A stretch of DNA of 64,000 nt from Pseudomonadota bacterium (GCA_018242445.1 JAFEBW010000021.1:1-64000), one strand, 5' to 3'; positions 18,301 to 28,218 are shown, numbered from the stretch's first letter. Notes: generated by a model not told the origin, from the sequence alone. Numbers and translations: made by a program.

Positions 18301-18896
18301 CCTGCGAGTTCGAGCGCGGCGGCATTGAAGGCGTCCTCATGTTCGCGTTCGCTGCGCACGAGTTCCAGATACAGGCGGCCGTCGAAATGCCGTTGCAGGT
18401 CGGCCAGCGCGTGCTCGGCCGCTTCGATGTGGCCGTCGACGGCGAGCTGGCCGATGCGGCTGCCGCGACCTGCGAGCACGAACAACCCCGCCGCCTCGCG
18501 TTGCAGCCATTCGGGGCGGATCACCACGTGGTCGCCGTGATGGCCTTCCAGATACGCGCGGGAAATCAAGCGCGACAATCCCAGATAGCCGCCGCGATCG
18601 CGGCACAGCAAGGTCAGGCGCGAGAGGTCGTTGCCTTCGGCCAGCAGCACGTCGGCGCCGGCGATCGGCTTGATGCCCATCTTCTCGGCGGCGCGATAGA
18701 ACTTCACCAGGCCGAACACGTTGGACAAGTCGGTGAGCGCGAGCGCCGGCAGCTTCAGTTCCACCGCGCGGCTGACCAGGTTCGGGCGCGCGGCCTTGCC
18801 CGGATCGCCGTATTCGGGTTTCTCCGGCAGGCGGGCGGTGGAGTCGCGCAGCGAGTACTCGCTGTGCAGGTGCAGGTGGATGAAACGCGGGAGCAT
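15342..18896 (-). CDS. dnaE: DNA polymerase III subunit alpha
   Basis: The replicative polymerase subunit, 1184 residues, a normal length for the gammaproteobacterial DnaE1 type. The N-terminal PHP domain begins F-I-H-L-H-L-H-S-E-Y-S-L (4-15). The catalytic aspartates are in M-P-D-F-D-I-D-F (about 405-411). The tandem helix-hairpin-helix and OB-fold regions follow toward the C-terminus (V-V-L-A-G-M-V-G-L-V-R-R near 1015). It ends 14 bp from the convergent pyrB stop. Upstream is rnhB, the last gene of the lipid A cluster, as in other Lysobacterales. The accA gene that often follows dnaE is replaced here by the pyrB segment. Confidence 0.98.
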   Translation of the reverse strand: MLPRFIHLHLHSEYSLRDSTARLPEKPEYGDPGKAARPNLVSRAVELKLPALALTDLSNVFGLVKFYRAAEKMGIKPIAGADVLLAEGNDLSRLTLLCRDRGGYLGLSRLISRAYLEGHHGDHVVIRPEWLQREAAGLFVLAGRGSRIGQLAVDGHIEAAEHALADLQRHFDGRLYLELVRSEREHEDAFNAAALELAGRRDLPLLASNDVRFLDRSDFDAHEARVCIANGHVLNDPRRPRDYSAEQYLKSEAQMCELFADLPEALENSVELAMRCNLELEFGRNYLPAFPVPSDQTVESWLRKQAHDGLAARLQKHPPHAGASTADYERRLDRELDVIVTMDFPGYFLIVADFINWAKDHGIPVGPGRGSGAGSLVAYALGITDLDPLRYELLFERFLNPERVSMPDFDIDFCMERRDEVIDYVARKYGHDRVSQIITYGTMAAKAVLRDAGRVLGMPHGQVDRIAKMIPLRPADPLSLDDALGRSKQAQEDAERIVPEFKDAYQSDEEIRDLVDLAVKLEDLVRNAGKHAGGVVIAPSPLTDFAALFAEQGAHGAVTQFDKDDIEAVGLVKFDFLGLRTLTIIDWAVKAINVRRAASGESPLDIATLTLDDPEVFKLFREARTVAIFQFESRGMQQLLREAQPDRFGDLVALNALFRPGPMDLIPSFCARKHGKEAIEYPDARVESVLRETYGIMVYQEQVMQMAQIVGGYSLGGADLLRRAMGKKIAAEMARQRAIFREGAAKNGLDERKADAIFDLMEKFAGYGFNKSHAAAYSLVAYQTAWLKTYYPAEFMAATLSADMDSTDKLVGLLQDARANGLTILPPHVNDSKFRFEPLTDRRIRYGLGAVKGVGQGACEAIVHERERGGGFRDLLDFCTRVNAAGMNRRTLEALINAGAMDGLASNRPSLLLQLPEALKAAEQRTREREAGQTSLFGEAAPTAAGAASRIVLPQTHDAPLEATLAGEYAVLGHYLSGHPLDPHRAELAALTDGATLADLDRLWRAGRDRRGEAKVVLAGMVGLVRRRGADQAFAQFEDGRGQIEVAFFREAFSEYGALLGRGRILLIEGGLREDEYSGGFSLRASRAWDYQQLCAQQARRLSLLADLREAGVLERMEQILAAYRPGGTPLRIRLRTPTASGSIDLIGTQAVRVDPSLLGKLRALPGLHDVMVTLGKPWSNQSP

Positions 18897-18923
18897 GCGG
18901 ACGAGCCGTGTCGAAACCGCAGG

Positions 18924-19568
18924 TTAGCCGTGCGCGGCGGGGCCAACAAGGCTTGACAGGGCGAAGTCGAACTCGGTGTTGCGGTTCAGCGCGGCCAGCA
19001 CCGGCGCGAAGCTGCGCCGATGGATCGGGCAGGGGCCGCGCTCGCGCAACGCGGCCAGATGCTCGGGCGTGGGATAGCCCTTGTGCACGGCGAAGCCATA
19101 GCCAGGATGCGTGGCGTCGAGGGCGGTCAGCAGGCGATCGCGGTGCACCTTGGCGAGGATCGATGCGGCGCCGATCGCCTTGACCCTGGCATCCCCGCGC
19201 ACGATGGCCTGCGCCGGGCAGGGCAGGTGCGCGGGCAGGCGGTTGCCGTCGATCAAGGCCAGGTCCGGCATCACGCGCAACGCCGCCAGTGCGCGGCGCA
19301 TGCCTTCCATCGTGGCCTGGAAGATGTTGATGCGGTCGATCATGCCGGCATCGATCGTCACCACCGCGTGGGCGAGCGCCTTGGCGAGGATGGCCGCTTC
19401 CAGTTCCTCGCGGCGTGAGGAACTCATGGCCTTGGAGTCGCCCAGGCCGCGGATGCGGCGTTTGGGGTCGAGAATCACCGCGGCCACCACCAGCGGGCCG
19501 GCCAGCGGCCCGCGACCGGCTTCGTCCACCCCGGCGATCACCCTTCCGGCGATGCGCGGCAGGGCCAT
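18924..19568 (-). CDS. rnhB: Ribonuclease HII
   Basis: Removes ribonucleotides and RNA primers from DNA-RNA hybrids. The 214-residue product starts at ATG 19568, which overlaps the lpxB stop by one base (TGATG). The active-site acidic pair is in [15 protein letters not shown] (D and E at about 14-15), with a further conserved Asp in L-I-D-G-N and S-I-L-A-K-V-x-R-D. The end H-R-R-S-F-A-P-V is characteristic. It lies between lpxB and dnaE, the usual place. Confidence 0.97.
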   Translation of the reverse strand: MALPRIAGRVIAGVDEAGRGPLAGPLVVAAVILDPKRRIRGLGDSKAMSSSRREELEAAILAKALAHAVVTIDAGMIDRINIFQATMEGMRRALAALRVMPDLALIDGNRLPAHLPCPAQAIVRGDARVKAIGAASILAKVHRDRLLTALDATHPGYGFAVHKGYPTPEHLAALRERGPCPIHRRSFAPVLAALNRNTEFDFALSSLVGPAAHG

Positions 19569-20950
19569 CAGCGCGGCTCCGCCAGCAATTCGTCCACGGC
19601 ATCGGCGGCCCGGGCCGAGCCGCCGCCGCGCAGGGCCTCGTGCAATTCGCCGAAACGCGCGACGACCGCATCCACGCGCGCCGGGTCGTCCAGCCACGCC
19701 AGCACGGCGTCGCGCAGCGCCGCTGGCGTGCAGGCGTCCTGCATCAGTTCGGGCAGCAGCGGTTGATCGACGAGTTGGGGCGATTGCACGTGCGCTGCGT
19801 GCGACATCGGCAGGGCCGCGTGCAGGATGTTGGGCAGGCTGTAGTGGCCGACCTTGAGCAGGCGCAGCCCGCGCACGATGATCTGGGTCATGCGCGCGAC
19901 GCGGTAGGCGACGACCATCGGGCGTTTGGCCAGCATCGCTTCCAGCGCGGCGGTGCCGGAGGCGAGCAGGACGACGTCGCTGGCGACCATCGCCGCGTGC
20001 GCGCGGCCATCGACCAGATGGAAGGCTGCGCGCAGACCGGCGGCATCGGGTTCGGCGGCCACCCGCGCGAGCTGCTGTGTGAACAAGGCACGGCAGGCAG
20101 CGTTGGCCATCGGCGCGACGAAGTGCAGCTTCGGCCGTTGCGCGAGCAGCAGCGCGCAGGCGCGCAGGAAGTCCAGCCCCAGGCGCTTGATCTCGCTCAA
20201 GCGGCTGCCGGGAAGCATCGCGATCCACGTGCCCTGCGACGGCAAAGCCAGCGCGTGACGCGCGGCGTCGCGGTCGGGTGCCATCGCGAACGCATCGGCC
20301 AGCGGATGACCGACGTAGCGCGCGCCGGCCATGCCATGTTTCGCGTAGATCGGCGGCTCCATCGGGAACAGGCAGAGCACGCGATCGGCGCTGCGGCCGA
20401 TGGTCGCGGCGCGTCGTTCCTTCCATGCCCACACCGACGGGCTGACGTAGTGCACGGTGCGGATGCCGTGCTCTTTTAGTGCGCGTTCCAGGCCGAGGTT
20501 GAAATCGGGTGCGTCGATGCCGATGAACACGTCCGGCCGCCATGCCAGCAGCCGCTCGCGCAGGCGCTTGCGCAACCGCAGCAGGCGCGGCAAGTGGCGG
20601 GCGACCTCGGCATAACCCATCACCGCCAGCTCGCTGCAATCGTGCCACGCTTCCAGACCCGCGGCGCGCATCAGCGGCCCGCCGACGCCCACGAACTGCG
20701 CACCGGGATGGCGGCGCGCGAGTTCGGCGATCAGGCCCGCGCCGAGCTGGTCGCCGGAGGCCTCGCCGGCGAGGAGGGCGAAGCGGGGAGAGCAGGGAAT
20801 GGGGAATGGGGAATGGGGAATCGAGGAGCCTGGAATCGGGATTGGAGATTCGGGAATCGGAGAAACGGATTGGGAATCACACGACGAATTTGCAGATGCC
20901 TGCGCGCTGGAATCCTCGGAGAATTGCCTTGGCTTGTCCCCATTCCCCAT
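19568..20950 (-). CDS. lpxB: Lipid-A-disaccharide synthase, start inside a repeat
   Basis: Joins UDP-2,3-diacylglucosamine and lipid X to form the lipid A disaccharide at the inner face of the inner membrane. The native fold begins [11 protein letters not shown] and continues with all family landmarks ([26 protein letters not shown]). Members normally start 3-8 residues before that block. Here there is no ATG, GTG or TTG close to it; the first in-frame ATG upstream is at 20950, within a tandem GGGAATGG array, giving a 460-residue product with about 68 extra residues ([10 protein letters not shown] and the like). Either the repeat supplied a new start or a non-standard codon is used. Confidence 0.9.
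   Translation of the reverse strand: MGNGDKPRQFSEDSSAQASANSSCDSQSVSPIPESPIPIPGSSIPHSPFPIPCSPRFALLAGEASGDQLGAGLIAELARRHPGAQFVGVGGPLMRAAGLEAWHDCSELAVMGYAEVARHLPRLLRLRKRLRERLLAWRPDVFIGIDAPDFNLGLERALKEHGIRTVHYVSPSVWAWKERRAATIGRSADRVLCLFPMEPPIYAKHGMAGARYVGHPLADAFAMAPDRDAARHALALPSQGTWIAMLPGSRLSEIKRLGLDFLRACALLLAQRPKLHFVAPMANAACRALFTQQLARVAAEPDAAGLRAAFHLVDGRAHAAMVASDVVLLASGTAALEAMLAKRPMVVAYRVARMTQIIVRGLRLLKVGHYSLPNILHAALPMSHAAHVQSPQLVDQPLLPELMQDACTPAALRDAVLAWLDDPARVDAVVARFGELHEALRGGGSARAADAVDELLAEPR
20795..20821 (+). repeat. Tandem GGGAATGG array, arm 1
   Basis: Four units of GGGGAAT in direct tandem. The inverted counterpart is at 20937-20968. The DNA between them holds more diverged units (GGGATTGG, GGGAATCGG). 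It lies inside the lpxB N-terminal extension. Confidence 0.85.
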
Positions 20951-20968
20951 TCCCCATTCCCCATTCCC
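20937..20968 (-). repeat. Tandem GGGAATGG array, arm 2 (inverted)
   Basis: The inverted counterpart of the array at 20795: CCCCATT repeated four times. The arms can pair into a hairpin of more than 25 bp around a 115-bp loop. It contains the only plausible lpxB ATG. Confidence 0.85.
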
Positions 20969-20973
20969 TGCTG

Positions 20974-21750
20974 TCACCGCAACAACGACCGTCCGCTGCG
21001 TTCGATGAAATCCAGCATCTGCCGCACGTCGGTCGCGTGCGCGTAGTCGTCGGCGAGTTTTTCGCGCGCCTGCGCCAGTGGCGTGCCGGCGACGTACAAG
21101 GCGCGGTAGGCGCGTTTGATGGTGGCGATGCGGTCGGCATCGAAGCCGTGGCGGCGCAGCCCTTCGGAGTTGATCCCGCGCGGTTTGGCGTAGCTGCCGG
21201 CCACCATCACGAACGGCGGCACGTCGGCGTTGACCAGGCTGCCCATGCCGATGAAGGCGTAGGCGCCGACCTTGCAGAACTGGTGGATGCCGGAGAAGCC
21301 GCCGAGGATGGCGTGATCGCCGATCTCCACGTGCCCGGCGAGGGTGGCGTTGTTGGCGAACACGGTGTGGTCGCCGACGTGGCAATCGTGGGCGATGTGC
21401 ACGTAGGCCATGATCCAGTTGTCGTTGCCGATGCGGGTGACGCCGCCGCCGCCGTCGGTGCCGCGGTTGATGGTGACGAACTCGTGGATGGTGTTGCCGT
21501 CGCCGATCGCCAGTTCGCTGTGCGCGTCGTTGCGGTATTTCTTGTCCTGCGGGTCGCCGCCGATGGCCGAATGGGCATGGAAACGGTTGCCGCGGCCGAT
21601 GCGCGTGGGCCCGTCGATGACGACGTGGCTGCCGATGGTGCAGCCCGCGTCGATCGTCACGCCCGCGCCGATCACGGCATAGGGGCCGATGACCGCATCG
21701 GCGGCGATGCGCGCGGCGGGGTCGATCACGGCGGTGGGGTGGATGGCCAC
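20974..21750 (-). CDS. lpxA: UDP-N-acetylglucosamine acyltransferase
   Basis: Transfers R-3-hydroxyacyl chains from acyl carrier protein to UDP-GlcNAc, the first step of lipid A synthesis. The protein is a left-handed beta-helix of hexapeptide repeats, visible as regular I/V-G spacing from residue 12 to about 190. The catalytic His is in the segment [13 protein letters not shown], followed by [14 protein letters not shown] placed the start at GTG 21750 (V/M-A-I-H-P-T-A-V), giving 258 residues, the family length; reading further upstream would run into fabZ. fabZ ends 10 bp before it. Confidence 0.96.
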   Translation of the reverse strand: MAIHPTAVIDPAARIAADAVIGPYAVIGAGVTIDAGCTIGSHVVIDGPTRIGRGNRFHAHSAIGGDPQDKKYRNDAHSELAIGDGNTIHEFVTINRGTDGGGGVTRIGNDNWIMAYVHIAHDCHVGDHTVFANNATLAGHVEIGDHAILGGFSGIHQFCKVGAYAFIGMGSLVNADVPPFVMVAGSYAKPRGINSEGLRRHGFDADRIATIKRAYRALYVAGTPLAQAREKLADDYAHATDVRQMLDFIERSGRSLLR

Positions 21751-21760
21751 GGCGCGGTTC

Positions 21761-22225
21761 TCAGGTCTTGCGTGCGCAGAGCATTTCCGCGCTGGCCACT
21801 TCCTTGCCATCCACCAGCGCGCGGCTGGCGTACTGGGCCATGTTGCGCAGGGTGCGGGTGATCTCGACCTCGAGCACGAGTTGGTCGCCGGGTACGACGA
21901 TGCGATTGAAACGCGCCTTGTCCACTTTCACGAGATAGAAGATGGGCTGCGGCTCACCCTCGGCGGGCGGCGGAGACGATAGTTGCACCAGCAGCCCGGC
22001 GGCCTGCGCCATCGCCTCGATGATCATCACGCCCGGCATCACCGGGTGGCCGGGGAAATGGCCCTGGAAATACGGTTCGTTGAAGGTGACGTTCTTCATC
22101 GCCCGCAGCGATTTGTGCGGCTCGTAGCCAAGCACGCGATCGACCATCAGGAAGGGGTAGCGATGCGGCAGCATCGCCATGATCGCTTCCACGTCGCGGG
22201 TCTGGGATGAGGTGAGATCGTTCAT
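21761..22225 (-). CDS. fabZ: 3-hydroxyacyl-ACP dehydratase
   Basis: A hot-dog-fold enzyme that dehydrates 3-hydroxyacyl-ACP in fatty acid elongation and balances supply against LpxA and LpxD. The 154-residue protein shows [13 protein letters not shown] with the active-site His, then [18 protein letters not shown] with the catalytic Glu. It lies between lpxD and lpxA with short spacers, the standard arrangement. Confidence 0.97.
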   Translation of the reverse strand: MNDLTSSQTRDVEAIMAMLPHRYPFLMVDRVLGYEPHKSLRAMKNVTFNEPYFQGHFPGHPVMPGVMIIEAMAQAAGLLVQLSSPPPAEGEPQPIFYLVKVDKARFNRIVVPGDQLVLEVEITRTLRNMAQYASRALVDGKEVASAEMLCARKT

Positions 22226-22231
22226 CGTGAA

Positions 22232-23248
22232 TCAATCCTTGGCCAACGTGTGGAGCTTGCGCGCCATCTCGTCGAGTTGCTTGAAACGGGCAGCGTTGCG
22301 ACGCCAGCCGCGGTGATCCTGCAGCAAGGTGCCGGAAGCATACTCGCCCGGCTGCGTGATGGATTGCAGCACGACGCCGGCGGCATGCACGACGACGTCG
22401 TCGCAGATCTCGATGTGGCCGTTGATGCCCACCGCACCGGCGATCATGCAGTTGCGGCCGATGGTCGTCGAGCCGGCCACGCCCACGCAGCCGGCCATCG
22501 CGGTGTGCGCGCCGATGCGCACGTTGTGGGCGATCTGGATCTGGTTGTCCAGGCGCACGTCCTCTTCCAGCACGGTGTCGTCCAGCGCGCCACGGTCGAT
22601 GGTGGTGTTGGCGCCGATCTCGCAGTCGTCGCCGATCGCGACGCCGCCCAGTTGCGGCACCTTGATCCAATGCGCGCCATCGCGCGCCAACCCGAATCCA
22701 TCGGCACCGAGCACCGCGCCCGGATGCACCAGCACGCGCTGGCCGAGGCGCACGCGCACGACCAACGTCACCCGCGCGACCAGTTCGCTGCCGGCACCGA
22801 CCACGCAATCGGCGCCGATCACGCAACCGGCACCCACGACGGCGCCGGCCTCGATGCGACTGCGTGCGCCGATGCTGACGAAGGGGCCGATATGCGCGCC
22901 CGGATCGATGCGCGCGGTGGGGTCGATGGCGGCGCTGGCGTGGATGCCCGGCGCGGGTGCCGGGTGTGGATCGAACAGCGCGGCGATCCTGGCGAAGGCC
23001 AGATACGGATCGGTCGCGATCAGGCAGGGGCAGGGTGCGGATTCGGCGTCGCTCTCGCGCAGCACCACCGCCGCGGCGCGTGTGCCGGCCAGCTCGGAGC
23101 GATAGCGTGGGTTGGCGAGGAAGCCCAACTCGTCGGCGCCGGCGCGCGCCAAGGTGGCCACGCCGCTGATAGTGACGGCGTGGTCTCCGCGCAGATTCAG
23201 GCCGAAGCGTTCGGCAATCGCAGCCAGGGTGTGCGCGTGGGTCGCCAT
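22232..23248 (-). CDS. lpxD: UDP-3-O-(3-hydroxyacyl)glucosamine N-acyltransferase
   Basis: Adds the second acyl chain in lipid A synthesis. An N-terminal uridine-binding domain (about 1-100) precedes a left-handed beta-helix of hexapeptide repeats (I-G-A/V-x-x-x pattern, 110-300). The catalytic His region reads G-D-D-C-E-I-G-A-N-T-T-I-D-R-G-A. A C-terminal helix ends the 338-residue protein. ATG 23248 (M-A-T-H-A-H-T-L) is preferred; GTG 23263 would add five residues. It follows bamA directly. The chaperone gene skp often found between them is absent. Confidence 0.95.
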   Translation of the reverse strand: MATHAHTLAAIAERFGLNLRGDHAVTISGVATLARAGADELGFLANPRYRSELAGTRAAAVVLRESDAESAPCPCLIATDPYLAFARIAALFDPHPAPAPGIHASAAIDPTARIDPGAHIGPFVSIGARSRIEAGAVVGAGCVIGADCVVGAGSELVARVTLVVRVRLGQRVLVHPGAVLGADGFGLARDGAHWIKVPQLGGVAIGDDCEIGANTTIDRGALDDTVLEEDVRLDNQIQIAHNVRIGAHTAMAGCVGVAGSTTIGRNCMIAGAVGINGHIEICDDVVVHAAGVVLQSITQPGEYASGTLLQDHRGWRRNAARFKQLDEMARKLHTLAKD

Positions 23249-23267
23249 CGCCCGCGTACCCACGGGC

Positions 23268-25595
23268 TCAGAACGAGGATCCGAAGGTGAACTGCAGGTG
23301 TTCGAACTGGTCGCCGCGCTCCTTCAGGAAGGGCTGCGCGTAGCTGATGATGATCGGCCCGATCGGTGCGCGCCATTGCAGCGATACGCCATACGAAGCG
23401 CGGTAGTGGCGGAACTGGAAATCGCCGGGCTTGGTGTAGACATCGCCGAAATCGACGAAGGTCGACATGCGGGCAGATTCTGTATCGAGTAATTTGGGGA
23501 AGAAGGTTTCGATCGAACCGGTGGTTTTGAGTGCGCCACCAAGTGGCTGTTTGTACGAGTTGCCAGATATGGTCGCATAGGGGCCGACGGTGTTGTCGCG
23601 GAAGCCCCGGATCGAGGTCACGCCGCCGGCGTAGAAGTTCTCGAAGAACGGCAGCCCGAGTTTGCTGGCGTTACCATATCCGGCTCCGTAGCCGAGGTCG
23701 GCAGCGGTGCGCAAGACCAGCCAGGGGGCCAGCGGCCAGTACCGCTCGAAGCTGTAGGAGAGCTTGTAATACTCCTGCGTCGACCCGGGCAGGGCGACGA
23801 AGGCACCGAAGCGCTGATAGGTGCCGGCCGTGGGCGCGAAGAAACTGTTGCGGGTGTCCTTGGCCCAGAATATTTCCGTGCTCCAATTCTTGAACGTGTA
23901 ATGCCCGACCGCATCGAGATAATCAGTGATCACCTGTGGGGTGAGGCCAGGTAGGAGGATGATCTGCTGGGTCTTGGCGCCGAAACTCAGACCCACGGTG
24001 TCGCTCTCGGTGATCGGCACGCCGAAGGTCACCGAACCGCCCCAGGCGTTGCTGGAGTATTGCGCAGTGTTGAAATTGGCGTTGTTGAACTGGCTGTAAA
24101 GCAGGTTGTAGCCCACCGACACGCCACTGGGCGTGAAGTAGGGGTTGGTGTAGGAGGCGCTGATCTGTTTCTGGAAGCGGCTGTTGGACAGTTGCAGGGT
24201 AAACCGGTTGCCAGAGCCGAGGAAATTGCGCTCATCCAGGCCCACCGAGGTGATGATTCCCATGAGCTGGGAATAGCCCAGCGAGAAGGTGAACTGGCCG
24301 GAATTGCGCTCCTTCACGGTGACGACCAGATCGACCTGATCGTTGGTGCCCGGCACGTTGGGCGTGGCGACGTCCACCGAATCGAAGTAACCCAGCCGCT
24401 GCAGGCGCACGCGCGAGCGATCCACCGCCGATTGCGAGAACCAGCTGCCTTCCATCTGGCGCATCTCGCGGCGCATCACCGAGTCTGCGGTGCGGGTGTT
24501 GCCCTTGAACACGATCCGTCGAACCATCACGCGCGGGCCTGGAACCACCACGAAATCGATGCCGACCGTGCGCTTGTCCTTGTCGATGTCCGGCACCGGG
24601 TTCACCTTGGCGAAGGCATAGCCGATGTTGGACAGGATCAGCGACATCGCATCGACGGTGGCCTCGAGCTTGCGCCGCGAAAACACCTCGCCCGGCTTGA
24701 CGAGCACGAGTTTCTGCAGATCGGCCACCGGCAGGATGGTGTCGCCCTCCACCTTCACCGTGGAAACGTGATAGACCTCGCCCTCGGTGACGTTGGCGGT
24801 GACGAACATGTCGCGCCGGTCGGGCGAAATCTCCACCTGCGTGGAGTTGACGTTGAAGTCGATGTAGCCGCGGTCGAGGTACCAGGAGTTGAGTTTCTCC
24901 AGATCGCCGGAAACCTTCTCGCGCGAATACTGGTCGTTGTGGCTGTACCACGACAGCCAGTTGCGGGTGCCCGATTCCCAGGTGTCCAGCAGTTGCTTGT
25001 CGGTGTACGACTTGTTGCCGACGATGTTGATGTTGCGGATCTTCGCAACCTGGCCTTCGACGATGGTGATGGTGATGTCGACCCGGTTGCGGTCGAGCAC
25101 GGTGATCGTCGGGGTGATGGCCACGTTGTAACGGCCGCGGTCGTCGTACTGGCGGTTCAATTCCTGGGTGACCCGATCCATGCTCAGGCGGTCGAAGGTC
25201 TCGCCCTCGGCCAGGCCGATCTGCTTGAGGCCCTTGAGCAGGTCGTCGGTCTTGATTTCCTTGTTGCCGGTGACGGTGAGCTTGTTGATCGCCGGGCGCT
25301 CGGTCACCTTCACCACGAGGATGTCGCCCTGGCGGTCGAGCTCGATGTCGTTGAAGAAGCCGGTCTTGAACAGGGCGCGGATCGCGCTGGCGGCCTTGGC
25401 CTGATCGACGGTGTCGCCGCGCTCGATCGGCAGGTAGGTGAACACCGTACCCGGCGCGATGCGCTGCAGGCCGTCGACGCGGATGTCGGCTACCCGGAAC
25501 GGCTCGAAGTTCTGCGCCTGCGCACCGGGCGCGAAGGCGAGGGCGGCGGTCAGGGCGAGGGCGAGCAGGCGGGGGGCTGCGGTGATACGCGTCAT
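23268..25595 (-). CDS. bamA: Outer membrane protein assembly factor BamA
   Basis: The central Omp85 component of the machine that folds beta-barrel proteins into the outer membrane. The 775-residue precursor has a signal peptide (1-27, cleaved after A-Q-A), five POTRA domains (about 28-425), and a 16-strand barrel. The conserved G-x-R-G-F motif appears as T-S-I-R-G-F-R-D in the barrel, and the C-terminal residue is Phe (F-T-F-G-S-S-F), the outer-membrane insertion signal. It lies downstream of rseP and upstream of lpxD, a gene order shared across Lysobacterales. Confidence 0.97.
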   Translation of the reverse strand: MTRITAAPRLLALALTAALAFAPGAQAQNFEPFRVADIRVDGLQRIAPGTVFTYLPIERGDTVDQAKAASAIRALFKTGFFNDIELDRQGDILVVKVTERPAINKLTVTGNKEIKTDDLLKGLKQIGLAEGETFDRLSMDRVTQELNRQYDDRGRYNVAITPTITVLDRNRVDITITIVEGQVAKIRNINIVGNKSYTDKQLLDTWESGTRNWLSWYSHNDQYSREKVSGDLEKLNSWYLDRGYIDFNVNSTQVEISPDRRDMFVTANVTEGEVYHVSTVKVEGDTILPVADLQKLVLVKPGEVFSRRKLEATVDAMSLILSNIGYAFAKVNPVPDIDKDKRTVGIDFVVVPGPRVMVRRIVFKGNTRTADSVMRREMRQMEGSWFSQSAVDRSRVRLQRLGYFDSVDVATPNVPGTNDQVDLVVTVKERNSGQFTFSLGYSQLMGIITSVGLDERNFLGSGNRFTLQLSNSRFQKQISASYTNPYFTPSGVSVGYNLLYSQFNNANFNTAQYSSNAWGGSVTFGVPITESDTVGLSFGAKTQQIILLPGLTPQVITDYLDAVGHYTFKNWSTEIFWAKDTRNSFFAPTAGTYQRFGAFVALPGSTQEYYKLSYSFERYWPLAPWLVLRTAADLGYGAGYGNASKLGLPFFENFYAGGVTSIRGFRDNTVGPYATISGNSYKQPLGGALKTTGSIETFFPKLLDTESARMSTFVDFGDVYTKPGDFQFRHYRASYGVSLQWRAPIGPIIISYAQPFLKERGDQFEHLQFTFGSSF

Positions 25596-25653
25596 CGGTG
25601 CATCCGGTTGGCCGCGGCGGGGCGCTGCGGTGGCTGAGTTTTCTTCTTGAATT

Positions 25654-27000
25654 TCAAGGGCTTGGGCGCAGCAAGTCGTTGTAGAACGCCACGCACATCA
25701 GCCCGCCGAGCAATACGAGGCCCACGAATTGACCGACCGCCAGCGTGCGTTCGCTGAGCGGCCGGCCCTTCACGAGCTCCATAAGGTAATACAGCAGGTG
25801 CCCGCCGTCCAAGATCGGGATCGGCAGCAGGTTGATGATCCCCAGCCCCAGCGACAACAGGGCGAGGAAAAACAGGAACCACGCCGGGCCGTCGCGGGCG
25901 GCCGCATCGGCGGTGGTGGCGATGGCCACCACGCTGTGCAGGCCACTGGTGGAGCCCTCGGTGAACACCCGCTTGAGCATCCCGGCGGTGGCGATGAACT
26001 GCCGGCCCATTTCCCGGCCGCTGGCGCCCAGGGCCTGGATCGGGCCGTACTGGCGCAGGCCGTCGAATGCGGCCGTGGTCGGCTGGGCCTCGATGCCGAT
26101 CAGCGGGCGACGGCTGCCGTCGCCCGGATCCCCGAAGTGCGGCGTCACGTCGATCTGCACGATCCGCCCGGCGCGTTCGATGCTCAGGTGCAGCGGTGCA
26201 TCTGCCCTGGCCTGGGCGCGCACGACGCGCTGCAAATCGCGGAACCAGGGGGTTTTTTCGCCATCGACGGCGAGGATGCGGTCGCCCACGCGAAGCTGCG
26301 CGGCGGGGCCATCGGGGGCGACCTTGCCGACCACCGACGGCACTTCGAACTGCTGCGGGAACAGGCCGACCTGTTGCAGGCTCTGGGTGTCGTCCAGCCC
26401 GGATGGCAGTTGCTGCAGGGGCAGGGTGCGCAGGGCGTGGCCGCCGTCGTCGCGCACGACCTCGACCTCGACCGGCTTGCGATCCATCGCCGCGGTCGCC
26501 AGCAGCATGCCGGCATCGGTCCAGGTGTCCACCTGGGCACCGCCGACGCGCAGCAGGCGGTCGCCGGGCTGAAAGCCGGCCTGCGCGGCCAAGCCGTCGA
26601 CGTGGCCGACCAGCGGCTGGTAGTCCGGCAGGCCGATCACGAACGTCGCCCACAGCAACACGAAGCTCAGGAGGAAATTGAACGCCGGGCCGGCCGCGGC
26701 GATCAGCATCCGCTGCCACACCGGCTTGCGGTTGTGGGCGCGGTGCAGATCCTGCTCGGGCACCTCGAACTCGCGCTCGTCGAGCATTTTCACGTAGCCG
26801 CCCAGCGGGATCATCGACACCACGTACTCGGTGCCGCGGGCGTCCTCGCGCCGCAGCAGCGGCTTGCCGAAACCCACCGAAAAGCGCAGCACGTGCACCC
26901 CGAACCAGCGCGCCACCACGAAATGCCCGAACTCGTGGAAGGTGACGAGGATGCCGATGCTGACGATCAGCCAGCCGATCGAGCCGAATACCCCGCTCAT
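25654..27000 (-). CDS. rseP: Site-2 zinc metalloprotease RseP
   Basis: An inner-membrane protease that cleaves anti-sigma-E factors and leftover signal peptides. The 448-residue protein starts at ATG 27000 and has the zinc motif H-E-F-G-H (about 22-26) in the first transmembrane helix. Two PDZ domains follow (about 120-200 and 205-295, each with G-L/V-x-P-G-D/D-x-x-A features), and the third metal ligand is in I-P-I-L-D-G-G-H (near 400). Its ATG overlaps the dxr stop (ATGA), so the two are coupled. Confidence 0.96.
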   Translation of the reverse strand: MSGVFGSIGWLIVSIGILVTFHEFGHFVVARWFGVHVLRFSVGFGKPLLRREDARGTEYVVSMIPLGGYVKMLDEREFEVPEQDLHRAHNRKPVWQRMLIAAAGPAFNFLLSFVLLWATFVIGLPDYQPLVGHVDGLAAQAGFQPGDRLLRVGGAQVDTWTDAGMLLATAAMDRKPVEVEVVRDDGGHALRTLPLQQLPSGLDDTQSLQQVGLFPQQFEVPSVVGKVAPDGPAAQLRVGDRILAVDGEKTPWFRDLQRVVRAQARADAPLHLSIERAGRIVQIDVTPHFGDPGDGSRRPLIGIEAQPTTAAFDGLRQYGPIQALGASGREMGRQFIATAGMLKRVFTEGSTSGLHSVVAIATTADAAARDGPAWFLFFLALLSLGLGIINLLPIPILDGGHLLYYLMELVKGRPLSERTLAVGQFVGLVLLGGLMCVAFYNDLLRPSP

Positions 27001-28178
27001 GCCATCGCTCCGGCCTGGCGGGACAGGCGTGCGGCCGCATGCGCGCGGGCGGCGGCATCGGCGGCCAGCAACACGTCGAGGTCGCCGGCCGGCTGGTGGT
27101 CGGCGGCGTCGAGCGTGTCGGCGATCACCGCCGGGATGTCGAGGAAGCCGATCCGGCCTTCGAGGAAGGCCGCGACCGCCACCTCGTTGGCAGCGTTGAG
27201 CGTGGCGCCTGCGGTGCCGCCGGCGGCCAGCGCGGCGTAGGCCAGGTCGAGGCAGGCGAAGGTGGCGCGATCGGGGGGCTGGAAGCTCAGGGCGCCGATC
27301 GCGCCCAGATCCGGCGCGGCCACGCCGGAGTCCACGCGCTCGGGCCACGCCAGGCCGCAGGCCAGCGTGGTGCGCATGTCCGGGCGGCCCATCTGCGCCA
27401 GCACCGAGCCATCGGCGTGCTCGACCATCGAGTGGACGATGCTCTGCGGATGCACGAGCACGTCGATGCGTTCGGCCGGCATGCCGAACAGCCAGTGCGC
27501 CTCGATGACTTCCAGGCCCTTGTTCATCAGCGTCGCCGAATCCACCGAAATCTTGCGGCCCATCTTCCAGTTTGGATGATTACAGGCCTGCGCGGCAGTT
27601 GCATGGGCCAGCTCGGCACGGCCGCGGTTCAGGAAGGGGCCGCCGGAGGCGGTGAGGATCAGCCGGCGCACCCGACCGAGGTCGGCGGCTTGTCCGTGCA
27701 GGCACTGGAAGATCGCATTGTGCTCGCTGTCGATCGGGATCAGTTCGGCGGCATGTTCGCGGACGGCGCTCATCAGCAGGTCGCCGGCCAGCACCACCGA
27801 TTCCTTGTTGGCCAGCAGCAGGCGCTTGCCGGCGCGCGCGGCGGCGAGCGTCGAGGCCATGCCGGCCGCACCGACGATGGCGGCGATGACGGTGTCGCAG
27901 TCGGGGCCTGCGGCCAATGCGGCCAGCGCCTCGGGGCCGGCGTGGGCGCGGGTCGGCAAACCGGCTGCGGCCAGGCCGTCGCGCAGGTCGGCGTAGCGTT
28001 CGGGTTGCACGATCACGGCATGCGCCGGGCGATGCCGGCGGCACAGTGCGATCAGATCCTCCACCCGGGCATTGGCGCTGAGCACGGAGGCGGTGAAGCG
28101 CTCCGGGTGCCGCGCGATCACGTCCAGCGCCGAAGCGCCGATCGAGCCGGTCGCGCCGAGCACGGCTACCCGTCTCAC
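26997..28178 (-). CDS. dxr: 1-deoxy-D-xylulose-5-phosphate reductoisomerase
   Basis: The second enzyme of the MEP pathway to isoprenoids; it converts DXP to MEP with NADPH. The 393-residue product shows the NADPH motif [11 protein letters not shown] (8-18), the metal and substrate loop [12 protein letters not shown], and the substrate-binding stretch [20 protein letters not shown] (split here for length). It lies between cdsA and rseP, as usual, and feeds undecaprenyl phosphate synthesis together with the adjacent uppS. Confidence 0.97.
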   Translation of the reverse strand: MRRVAVLGATGSIGASALDVIARHPERFTASVLSANARVEDLIALCRRHRPAHAVIVQPERYADLRDGLAAAGLPTRAHAGPEALAALAAGPDCDTVIAAIVGAAGMASTLAAARAGKRLLLANKESVVLAGDLLMSAVREHAAELIPIDSEHNAIFQCLHGQAADLGRVRRLILTASGGPFLNRGRAELAHATAAQACNHPNWKMGRKISVDSATLMNKGLEVIEAHWLFGMPAERIDVLVHPQSIVHSMVEHADGSVLAQMGRPDMRTTLACGLAWPERVDSGVAAPDLGAIGALSFQPPDRATFACLDLAYAALAAGGTAGATLNAANEVAVAAFLEGRIGFLDIPAVIADTLDAADHQPAGDLDVLLAADAAARAHAAARLSRQAGAMA

Positions 28179-28218
28179 GCCGGGCCCCGGGCGGATGCGA
28201 AGGGTGCCGGCATGCGCT

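Noticed and set aside
14115..18956. A 1613-codon open frame on the plus strand opposite dnaE
   Set aside because: It is antisense to a well-supported polymerase gene. GC-rich codon use keeps stops out of the opposite strand; there is no recognisable domain, and the composition (Arg, His, Ala, Gly) is typical of shadows.
20795..20968. A CRISPR-like array at the GGGAATGG repeats
   Set aside because: Units are 7-8 bp in pure tandem with no spacers and an inverted counterpart, so this is a simple repeat, not a CRISPR.
24060..25637. A 525-codon plus-strand frame opposite bamA
   Set aside because: Same reason: shadow of a conserved gene, no domain.
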